This document shows, piece after piece, positions 9,887 through 16,880 of a stretch of 64,000 nt of DNA (its first letter is position 1; each line of letters opens with the position of its first letter). The stretch lies in the NCBI RefSeq assembly GCF_951801035.1, contig NZ_CATOKT010000003.1; one strand, 5' to 3'. The notes under the pieces were generated by a model, which was not told where the DNA came from, did not search any database, and saw only the letters and a program-made list of their open reading frames with translations. The position numbers were made by a program, and so were the translations under genes. This DNA comes from Adlercreutzia sp910585575. Its GTDB lineage: Bacteria > Actinomycetota > Coriobacteriia > Coriobacteriales > Eggerthellaceae.

Positions 9887-10603
9887 ATGAGCAAGGTGAA
9901 AAGGGAGGACGTCGAGTTGCTTCTGTCTACCCGAGAAGCCCTGTATGCACTGTTTCACCGTGCATTGGGCTGCGAGCCCAATGATGCGCTTATCCAAGTG
10001 CTGACAGCGGAGGAGAGCAGGGTCTTGCTTTCCGTTGTCCCTGAGAGTGAGGCAGGATGCGGTGCGCTCAAGAATTACCTGACGGAACTCGATAAGCTTG
10101 CCGAGCGTTACGCCGTATCTCCGTCAGAGGCGTTGAGCGCCATGAGAGACGACTATACGGCGCTTTTTCTGGGCCCCGGAAGACTGGAGGCTCCTCCGAG
10201 CGAATCGTACTATCGCGACAGCGAGGGGTCGTTTCTCTCTAAGCATACGCTATCGGTGCGGCGGGCGTATGCGCGCTGGGGCTTTGGCACGGATGAGCGT
10301 GCGGTAGAACCAGACGATACGCTCACCTATGAGTTGGATTTCATGCACGCTCTGGCTGAGAAGAGTCTTGCTTCTTGGCGTGATGGAGGGTTTGATGCAG
10401 AGCTGCATGACGCCCAGGTTTGCTTCATGGGCGAGCATCTGCTGCGTTGGTTGGGTCTTTATGCTGAGGACATGAGAACTTGCAGCAGGCCAGGCGTCTA
10501 TCAGCAACTGGCTCAGATGCTGTGGATGTTCGTCAATTGGGACATGCGCATGTTGGAATCCCTGCTCCTCGAGTACGAAGAGCACACTCCTTGCGTGGCT
10601 TAG
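9887..10603 (+). CDS. TorD/DmsD-type redox enzyme maturation chaperone
   Basis: The 238-residue all-helical protein has the size and layout of TorD-family cytoplasmic chaperones, including 'DDYTALFLGPG' in the middle, the usual conserved region, and 'YELDFMHALAEK'. The ATG at 9887 is preferred over 9842 because TAGGAGG lies immediately upstream. Such proteins bind the Tat signal of the cognate molybdoenzyme and hold it until cofactor insertion. As the third gene of the operon it should serve the 6532-9207 enzyme. Confidence 0.85.
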   Translation: MSKVKREDVELLLSTREALYALFHRALGCEPNDALIQVLTAEESRVLLSVVPESEAGCGALKNYLTELDKLAERYAVSPSEALSAMRDDYTALFLGPGRLEAPPSESYYRDSEGSFLSKHTLSVRRAYARWGFGTDERAVEPDDTLTYELDFMHALAEKSLASWRDGGFDAELHDAQVCFMGEHLLRWLGLYAEDMRTCSRPGVYQQLAQMLWMFVNWDMRMLESLLLEYEEHTPCVA

Positions 10604-10614
10604 AATTTCTGTCT

Positions 10615-10686
10615 GAGGCCCGGTAGCGCGCCTATGCTTGCCGCCCTCCCTTCCTAGAGGCGAGTATAGGCACGCTACCGGGCCTC
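10615..10686. terminator. Long bidirectional hairpin between convergent operons
   Basis: A 21 bp inverted repeat with one mismatch (10615-10635 with 10666-10686; arm starts GAGGCCCGGTAGCG) separates the chaperone stop from the mtnN stop. The mismatch becomes a G-U pair in the minus-strand RNA, and the right arm overlaps the region just before the mtnN stop at 10692. No strong T run follows. Confidence 0.6.
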
Positions 10687-10691
10687 GTGGT

Positions 10692-11414
10692 TTAGCGATG
10701 GTCGGTAGCGTGTGCCGGGGCGGCCAGGAGAGCTATGATGGCCTGGGTCAGGGCAGCGCAATCGCGGGCCGCTTGGGCCTCGAAGACGGGGTAGTCCACC
10801 GCCACCGATCCGTCGGCCTTGTCCGAGATGGCGCGCACAATGGCGAAGGGGAGGCGGTTTACCGCGCACACCTGGGCGATGGCGGCGCCCTCCATCTCGC
10901 AGCAGCGGGCGCTGAAGGTCCGGGCGATGAAGGCCTTGTCTTCCTCGTCGCGCACGAACTTGTCGGCCGAGGCAATGGGTCCGCGGTGGGCGCGCACGTC
11001 TCCGGCTTGAGCCGCGGCGACGGCAGCGTCAGCCAGCGCGGGGTCGGCGGCAAAGACCGTTTGCTCCATGCCCGGGGTCTGGCCCGGGGCATAGCCCAGG
11101 TTCTGCACGTCCATGGCCCAGTTCACCACGTCGGTGGCCACTACCACATCGCCAATGTCGATGGAGGCGTCCAAGGAGCCTGCCACGCCGGTGTTGATAA
11201 CGCAATCCACGGCGAAGTGGTCGATGAGCGCCTGGGTGCAGGCGGCAGCGTTGACCATGCCCACTCCGCACTGGACCACCACGCAGGGCACACCGTCCAG
11301 CTGCCCGCGTGTGAACAAGCGTCCCGCTACCGTGGTGTTCGCAGGATCGACAAGGGCGGCGCGCAAGAGCTCAACCTCGACGTCCATGGCGCCGATGATG
11401 CCGTATACCGTCAT
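10692..11414 (-). CDS. mtnN: 5'-methylthioadenosine/S-adenosylhomocysteine nucleosidase
   Basis: This 240-residue enzyme hydrolyses S-adenosylhomocysteine to S-ribosylhomocysteine plus adenine, and also methylthioadenosine. It has the N-terminal 'GIIGAMDVEVELL' (catalytic Glu), 'NTGVAGSL', 'CEMEGAAIAQV' (nucleoside-binding Glu) and 'ISDKADG' (catalytic Asp). It begins 7 bases after luxS ends, so the two form an operon carrying consecutive steps of the activated methyl cycle. Confidence 0.95.
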   Translation of the reverse strand: MTVYGIIGAMDVEVELLRAALVDPANTTVAGRLFTRGQLDGVPCVVVQCGVGMVNAAACTQALIDHFAVDCVINTGVAGSLDASIDIGDVVVATDVVNWAMDVQNLGYAPGQTPGMEQTVFAADPALADAAVAAAQAGDVRAHRGPIASADKFVRDEEDKAFIARTFSARCCEMEGAAIAQVCAVNRLPFAIVRAISDKADGSVAVDYPVFEAQAARDCAALTQAIIALLAAPAHATDHR

Positions 11415-11421
11415 GACGCGT

Positions 11422-11916
11422 CTAGCTCAGCAGGGCGGGATAGGTGGTGTGGGCCTCGTCGAGTTGACTGAGGGTGTCGGCCACGTAGCGACGGGCCCAC
11501 CACTGGGCCTGGGCCAGGTCGGAATCGTGGTAGTTGCCGCACTCCTCGGGCTTGGCGCCGGGAATCTCGCCCTCGAAGTCGCGAGCGAACTCGAACAGGC
11601 GTGTGACCAGCGGGGCCACGTCTTCGGGCGTGTGCTCGCCGAAGACCACCAGGTAGAAGCCCGTGCGGCAGCCCATGGGGCCGAAATAGATGACGTCGTC
11701 GGCCCATTCGGCGTCGTTGCGCAGGAAGGTGGCCCCCAAATGCTCCAGGGCATGCACGGCGGCGGTGTCCATCACCGGTTCGCGATTCGGCGCGGTCATG
11801 CGCAAATCGAAAGTGGTGGTCACGCAGCCAGTGGCACGGTCCGCGTCGCTACGTGATACGTACACGCCGGGCTCCAGAACATTGTGGTCCACGCAAAAGC
11901 TGGCAATACGCTCCAT
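11422..11916 (-). CDS. luxS: S-ribosylhomocysteine lyase (AI-2 synthase)
   Basis: The 164-residue LuxS splits S-ribosylhomocysteine into homocysteine and the AI-2 precursor DPD. Metal ligands are visible in 'HALEH' and 'EECGNYHDSD', and the catalytic Cys in 'GPMGCRTGFY'. The frame is open far upstream, but the start is fixed at ATG 11916 by AAGGAGG and by the family length. It is followed directly by mtnN. A strong GC hairpin lies upstream at 11974-12019. Confidence 0.96.
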   Translation of the reverse strand: MERIASFCVDHNVLEPGVYVSRSDADRATGCVTTTFDLRMTAPNREPVMDTAAVHALEHLGATFLRNDAEWADDVIYFGPMGCRTGFYLVVFGEHTPEDVAPLVTRLFEFARDFEGEIPGAKPEECGNYHDSDLAQAQWWARRYVADTLSQLDEAHTTYPALLS

Positions 11917-11973
11917 GGGCGCCTCCTTGGGCTCGATCGTTTGACGGCCCCAGTATACAACGGAACAGAAAAG

Positions 11974-12019
11974 CCCGCGCCCTCGCCCCCAGAAGAAGGA
12001 GGCGGGGCGAGGGCGCGGG
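11974..12019. other. 16 bp GC-rich hairpin in the luxS/arcC divergent region
   Basis: A perfect inverted repeat (CCCGCGCCCTCGCCCC at 11974-11989 with its complement at 12004-12019, 14-base loop). Read on the minus strand it is followed by CTTTTCTGTT, like a terminator, yet it lies upstream of luxS. A TATACT box on the minus strand at 11952-11957 sits between it and luxS but lacks a clear -35. It could insulate luxS from antisense read-through or act as an attenuator. Confidence 0.5.
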
Positions 12020-12135
12020 GCGCTTCCGAGGGTCAGTCCTGTTTTGGTAACCATCCAGGAGCGATCGTGCCGCGTGCCGCTGTCGCTGTCGGGTTTTGCT
12101 CTATGGTCAAAGCAGTCAACGAACAGGAGGCACCT

Positions 12136-13101
12136 ATGCTTCAGAAGGAACTGGACGGCAAGCGCGTGGTAGTGGCCTTGGGCGGCAATGCCCTGGGCGA
12201 CACGCCGGAGGAGCAGCTGAAGCTGCTCGATGGCACGGCGAAGAACTTGGCCCACATGGTAAAAGAGGGCATCAACGTGGTGGTCACCCACGGCAACGGC
12301 CCTCAGGTGGGCATTATCGACGAGGCCTTCGTGCTGGCCAGCAAGGATAAGAACAGCCAGGTGCCCTTCATGCCCCTGGCCGATTGCAACGCCATGAGCC
12401 AGGGCTATATCGGCGCGCAGCTTACCTGTGCGCTCATGAACGAGTTTCGGGCTCAGGACATCATGCGCTCGGTGGCCGATGTACCCACCCATGTGGTGGT
12501 GGACGCCGACGACCCGGCGTTCAAGCACTACCAGAAGCCCATCGGGGCCTTCATGACCGAAGCGGAGGCCAAGGCCTTCGCCAAGGCCACGGGCTGCCAG
12601 GTGGGGGAGGATGCGGGACGCGGCTGGCGCCGCATGGTGCCGAGCCCCGTGCCCCAGGACATTGTGGAGCTGGAAACCATTCGCGACCTCATGGAGGACG
12701 GCTGCGTGACCGTGGCCGCCGGCGGAGGCGGGGTGCCCGTGATCATGAAGGACGGGGCCTATCAGGCGGTGGATGCTGTCATCGACAAAGACCTGGTCAG
12801 CGCCATTTTGGCTTGGCGCGTCCACGCCGATATGCTCATCATTCTCACGGCAGTCGAGAAGGTATACCTCAACTTCAACAAGCCCGACCAGCGCCCCATC
12901 GACGTCATGACCACCGAGGAAGCTCGCCAGTACTGCGACGAGGGGCAGTTCGCGCCCGGTAGCATGCTGCCGAAGGTGCAGGCCTGCATCAAGTTCGTCG
13001 AGGCCCATCCGGGCGGCCAGGCCCTCATCACCTCCTTGGGCCATGCGGCCGAGGGGCTGCGCGGCGAGACGGGCACGCTCATCACGGCGGTATCGAACTA
13101 A
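12136..13101 (+). CDS. arcC: Carbamate kinase
   Basis: The 321-residue protein makes ATP from carbamoyl phosphate. Family motifs are 'VVALGGNALG', 'VVTHGNGPQVG', 'CVTVAAGGGGVPV' and 'LVSAILAWRVHADMLIILTA'. ATG 12136 follows CAGGAGG; upstream in-frame starts lack a site. No arginine deiminase or ornithine carbamoyltransferase gene is adjacent, so the carbamoyl phosphate comes from a pathway encoded elsewhere. Confidence 0.94.
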   Translation: MLQKELDGKRVVVALGGNALGDTPEEQLKLLDGTAKNLAHMVKEGINVVVTHGNGPQVGIIDEAFVLASKDKNSQVPFMPLADCNAMSQGYIGAQLTCALMNEFRAQDIMRSVADVPTHVVVDADDPAFKHYQKPIGAFMTEAEAKAFAKATGCQVGEDAGRGWRRMVPSPVPQDIVELETIRDLMEDGCVTVAAGGGGVPVIMKDGAYQAVDAVIDKDLVSAILAWRVHADMLIILTAVEKVYLNFNKPDQRPIDVMTTEEARQYCDEGQFAPGSMLPKVQACIKFVEAHPGGQALITSLGHAAEGLRGETGTLITAVSN

Positions 13102-13260
13102 ACAGCATCCGAGTGCGTTTCCGACGCGGGGTAATCGGCCCTTGACGTGGTATATGGGCCCCTTGATCGAACGCGTCTCGGACGGGCGTGTTAGCTCGGG
13201 TAAAGTTATATCGTTTACGCTCGAGAAGGACTCGAGGGAACAGCGAGAAAGGACGGTCCC

Positions 13261-14061
13261 ATGGATCGCTTGAAGGACAAGGTTGCCATCGTCACGGGTT
13301 CCACCAGCGGCATTGGTATCGGTATTGCGAAGATGTACGCGGCCGAGGGCGCAAAGGTGGTCATCTGCGGCCGCCGTGAGGAGAAGGGCCAGGCGGTTGT
13401 CGACGCCATCAAGGAAGCGGGCGGCGAGGCCCTGTTCCACTTTCTCGACATTACGAAGCCCGAGACCGTGGACGCCCTTATTGCCGACACCGTTGAAGCC
13501 TGGGGCAAGGTGGACATCATGGTGAACAATGCCGCCGGTATGGCCCTGAAGGACGGTCGTGTCGACGAGATTTCCCTGGAGGACTGGGATGCCGTGTTCG
13601 CCAGCGACATTCGCAGCACTTTCTACTGCATCAAGACGGTTCTGCCCTATATGCAGCAGAACGGGGGCGGCTCCATTGTGAACATCGGCTCCATGGCCTC
13701 CTGCGGCGGCGACCTGGGCACGACGGCCTACGCTTGTGCCAAGGCCGGCGTCGACATGCTCACGAAGTACACCGCGCTGCAGTACGGCAAGGAGAATATC
13801 CGCTGCAACTGCGTGCGCCCGGGCCTTATCGTGACGCCCGAGAACGAGGCGCGCGTGCCCGATGCACTGAAGGAGATCTTCCTGGCGAACATCGAGGTTA
13901 CCCGCTATGGCTGCCCCGATGACATTGCAGCCATGTGCGTGTACCTGGGGTCCGACGAGAGTGCGTACTTCACCGGCCAGGTGGTTACCGTCGACGGCGG
14001 CATGAACTCCCATGTGCCCACGGTGGCCCAGTTCCGCGCTATGGCGTCCCGCACCTGGTAA
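13261..14061 (+). CDS. Short-chain dehydrogenase/reductase
   Basis: This is a 266-residue classical SDR. It has the cofactor motif 'VTGSTSGIGIG', 'NNAAG', the catalytic Ser in 'NIGSMAS' and the 'YACAK' Tyr/Lys pair. 'CGRREE' after beta-2 suggests NADP(H) preference. A candidate operator-like repeat (GTAAA...TTTAC, about 13200-13217) lies in the 160 bp leader. Gut Eggerthellaceae carry SDRs that oxidise and epimerise bile-acid hydroxyls. That role is possible here, but the sequence does not decide between it and a general alcohol or 3-oxoacyl substrate. Confidence 0.85.
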   Translation: MDRLKDKVAIVTGSTSGIGIGIAKMYAAEGAKVVICGRREEKGQAVVDAIKEAGGEALFHFLDITKPETVDALIADTVEAWGKVDIMVNNAAGMALKDGRVDEISLEDWDAVFASDIRSTFYCIKTVLPYMQQNGGGSIVNIGSMASCGGDLGTTAYACAKAGVDMLTKYTALQYGKENIRCNCVRPGLIVTPENEARVPDALKEIFLANIEVTRYGCPDDIAAMCVYLGSDESAYFTGQVVTVDGGMNSHVPTVAQFRAMASRTW

Positions 14062-14099
14062 ACGGCCGACAGCGTTGCAAAAAGCGCTTCGTTGAAGGG

Positions 14100-14132
14100 C
14101 GGCTCCCCGCATAGTGGCGGGGAGCCGTTTTT
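14100..14132 (+). terminator. Intrinsic terminator after the SDR gene
   Basis: An 11 bp stem (14100-14110 with 14117-14127, arm CGGCTCCCCGC), 6-base loop, then five Ts. The arm sequence is nearly the same as in the terminator at 18763. Confidence 0.9.
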
Positions 14133-14265
14133 GCTTTGCGGCCGGGCGCGGGGTTCTTGGGGCGTTGGGGGACTTCGGGTGTCGCGACGGTGACGATTCT
14201 TGCCAGATTGCGAACAGGGGTTGCGGGATTAGTTTCTATACGATACTATTCGCTCGAACAAGTTA

Positions 14266-14280
14266 GTTTCCAGTAGAAAC
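14266..14280. promoter_or_regulatory. Candidate MarR operator
   Basis: The inverted repeat GTTTC-CAGTA-GAAAC lies 10 bases before the MarR start codon and just downstream of promoter-like A/T-rich sequence (14231-14250). MarR proteins commonly bind such repeats in their own promoter. Inferred from position only. Confidence 0.4.
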
Positions 14281-14289
14281 GAGTTTCCT

Positions 14290-14940
14290 ATGAGCAAGAG
14301 TATCGAAGAGGCTTCGCGGGCGACGAGCCAGGGCGCCGAAGTTGTTGACTACGAGGGGCTGGCCCGGCAGGTGGTGCGCCTCATGGGGGGGCTGCGCCGG
14401 CCTCATCCCGGGCCGCCTCCGGGAGGGCCGGGCCCCCGTTGCTGCGGTAAGGGGAGGCGTCCCGAGCCCGACGCGGTAGCGGCTTGTAAAGAAGGCGCGC
14501 ATCCCGACCCTCGGCCGCCGTTTCCTAGCGATCTGCGCGATGCGAGCCGGGGCACGCCTATCGTGCTGGCGCTTTTGGGCCACGAAGGCGGGGCGGCCAC
14601 CCCGGGACGGCTCTGCGAGCTGTCGGGGCTGAGCAAGGGCCGTGTTTCGAATATCGTTCGCTCGCTGGAGGCAAAGGGCTATGTGGAAAAGGCGCCGGCC
14701 CCGCAAGATGCCCGCAGCGTGGTAGTCACCCTGACGGACAAGGGTCGTGCCTTCACCGATGCCCATGAGCAGGCCATGGTCGGCCATACGGCGGCCATTC
14801 TTCGCCAATTGGGTCCGCAGGATGCCCGGGACGCCGTTCGTATTTTGGGTCATCTTGCCGACATCATGGAGGAAGGCGCGCCCTTTCCTCGGAACGTGAA
14901 CGCGGAAGCTCCGGGCGCTGGCAGCAAGGAGGCGCGATGA
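14290..14940 (+). CDS. MarR-family transcriptional regulator
   Basis: This is a 216-residue protein. The winged helix is clear in the C-terminal half: 'LCELSGLSKGRVSNIVRSLEAKGYVEK' is the recognition region and 'SVVVTLTDKGRAF' the wing. It contains an unusual Pro/Gly/Cys-rich stretch at about residues 36-80 that is not part of the normal fold and makes it longer than the usual 140-170 residues. The stop overlaps the next start as ATGA, so it is translationally coupled to the exporter pair and probably represses it. Confidence 0.88.
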   Translation: MSKSIEEASRATSQGAEVVDYEGLARQVVRLMGGLRRPHPGPPPGGPGPRCCGKGRRPEPDAVAACKEGAHPDPRPPFPSDLRDASRGTPIVLALLGHEGGAATPGRLCELSGLSKGRVSNIVRSLEAKGYVEKAPAPQDARSVVVTLTDKGRAFTDAHEQAMVGHTAAILRQLGPQDARDAVRILGHLADIMEEGAPFPRNVNAEAPGAGSKEAR

Positions 14941-16880
14941 AACTCTTTCGATTCTTCAAGGGGCACGTTGGCGCTTTCCTTCTGTGTGCTGCGTTGCTGG
15001 TCGTTCAGGCCAATCTCGAGCTGTCGCTGCCGAACCTTATGAGCGACATCGTGGATGTGGGGCTTATGCAGGGCGGCATCGAGGTGACGGCCGATGAGGT
15101 AGCCCCCTACGGCGACACCGGCGACGCTCTGGCCGTGCAGCAGGCCGTCGATGCCAAGCGCGCCCAGATGGAGGCTGCGGGCGATAATCTGGCCGACGTC
15201 CAGAACGGCTATTTGCTGCGCACGGCCGCCCTTATGTTCGCCCTGTGCCTGGGTACGCTCGTTACCACCATCGCCTCGGGCTTTGTGGCGGCTCGCACGG
15301 CGGCCTCCATTGCCCGCGACACGCGCAAGAAGCTCTTCCGGCGGGTCATGAGCTTCTCGCCGGCCGAGGTGGGCAAATTCAGCCAGGCCTCGCTTATCAC
15401 GCGCACGACCAACGATCTGCAGCAGATACAGATGGTCACCGTCATGATGATGCGCATGATCATGATGGCCCCTATCATGGGCGTGGTGGCCTTTCTGCAG
15501 GTAACGGCCACGCGCAGCGGCATGGAGTGGATCATCGGCGTGGCCATTATTGCCATCCTTGCCGCCCTTGGAGTGCTCTTCGGTTTGACCATGCCGAAGT
15601 TCAAGATTGTGCAGTCGCTGGTCGATCGCTTGAATCTGGTCTCCCGCGACATGCTGGATGGCCTCATGCCCATCCGCGCTTTTGGCCGCGAAGCCTTCGA
15701 GGTTGATCGCTTCAACGACGCCTCGGCCGACCTCATGCGCACCCAGCTGTTCGTGAACCGTGCCATGGCCTTCATGATGCCTATCATCATGCTGGTGATG
15801 AACCTCATCACGCTGCTCATCGTGTGGGTGGGCACCCAGGGGGTGGCGGTGGGTACCATGCAGGTGGGCACCATGATGGCCTTCATCACCTACGCCATGC
15901 AGATTGTCATGAGCTTCATGATCCTCGGTATGGTGGCTGTTATGCTGCCCCGCGCCCAGGTGTCGGCGGAGCGCGTGTGGGAGGTGCTGGACTGTCCGCC
16001 CTCCATCGAAAGCCCTGCCGCGCCGGCGACGCCCGCTTCCGACGCGCCCCGCGGCCAGGTGGAGTTCCGCAACGTGTCGTTCTCCTATCCCGATGCGAAA
16101 CGGCCGGTCATCAGCGACATCAGCTTCACCACCGCCGCTGGCAAAACCTTGGGACTCATTGGGTCCACAGGTTCGGGCAAGTCCACCGTGGTGAAGCTTA
16201 TCCCGCGCCTGTACGATGCCACGGAAGGCTCGGTGCTCATCGACGGCGTAGATGTGCGCGCCATGGAGGTATCCGACGTGCGAAGCCGCATCGGTTTCGT
16301 GCCCCAACAGGGTTTTCTGTTCTCGGGCACCATCGAGTCGAACATCAAGTTTGCCGATGAGGCCATGGACGACGCGCGCATGGTCCATGCCGCCGAGGTG
16401 GCCCAGGCGACCGAGTTCATCGACGAGGAGCCGGAGGGTTACGCCACGCCCATCGCCCAGAAAGGCGCCAACGTGTCCGGCGGCCAGCGCCAGCGACTCT
16501 CCATTGCCCGCGCGCTGGCGGCCGAGCCGGAAATCCTCGTGTTCGACGACGCTTTCTCGGCCCTGGATTACGCCACCGATGCCAAGCTGCGCCGCGCATT
16601 GCGCGACGGCTCTGGCGATGCGGCCGTCGTCGTAGTGGCCCAGCGCGTGGCTACCATTATGGAGGCGGACGAGATTCTGGTGCTCGAGGCCGGCCGCATT
16701 GTGGGGCGCGGCACCCACCATGACCTTCTGCGCACCTGCGACGCCTATCGCGAGATTGCACTGTCGCAGCTTTCCGCCGAGGAGCTGGGTATCGAGGGCA
16801 CGCCCCTGGTGGCCGAAACGCAACGGGAGATGGCGACCATTGCCGAAGAAGACGCGGCATCGAAGGGAGGTGAGGCGTAA
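14937..16880 (+). CDS. ABC exporter half-transporter, degenerate ATPase site subunit
   Basis: The 647-residue protein joins a six-helix membrane domain to an ATPase domain. The ATPase has Walker A 'GSTGSGKST', Q loop 'VPQQGFLF', signature 'VSGGQRQR' and Walker B 'ILVFDDAFSALD', in which the catalytic Glu is replaced by Asp. That replacement, with a normal partner gene next to it, is the pattern of heterodimeric type IV exporters (TM287/288, LmrCD, BmrCD). It overlaps the next gene by one base. The substrate is probably a drug-like compound or lipid. Confidence 0.93.
   Translation: MKLFRFFKGHVGAFLLCAALLVVQANLELSLPNLMSDIVDVGLMQGGIEVTADEVAPYGDTGDALAVQQAVDAKRAQMEAAGDNLADVQNGYLLRTAALMFALCLGTLVTTIASGFVAARTAASIARDTRKKLFRRVMSFSPAEVGKFSQASLITRTTNDLQQIQMVTVMMMRMIMMAPIMGVVAFLQVTATRSGMEWIIGVAIIAILAALGVLFGLTMPKFKIVQSLVDRLNLVSRDMLDGLMPIRAFGREAFEVDRFNDASADLMRTQLFVNRAMAFMMPIIMLVMNLITLLIVWVGTQGVAVGTMQVGTMMAFITYAMQIVMSFMILGMVAVMLPRAQVSAERVWEVLDCPPSIESPAAPATPASDAPRGQVEFRNVSFSYPDAKRPVISDISFTTAAGKTLGLIGSTGSGKSTVVKLIPRLYDATEGSVLIDGVDVRAMEVSDVRSRIGFVPQQGFLFSGTIESNIKFADEAMDDARMVHAAEVAQATEFIDEEPEGYATPIAQKGANVSGGQRQRLSIARALAAEPEILVFDDAFSALDYATDAKLRRALRDGSGDAAVVVVAQRVATIMEADEILVLEAGRIVGRGTHHDLLRTCDAYREIALSQLSAEELGIEGTPLVAETQREMATIAEEDAASKGGEA

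Noticed and set aside
11422..14112. An 896-codon minus-strand frame extending luxS upstream through arcC and the SDR
   Set aside because: LuxS family length and the AAGGAGG before 11916 fix a short gene. The upstream part is antisense to two well-supported genes and reflects GC-rich codon bias.
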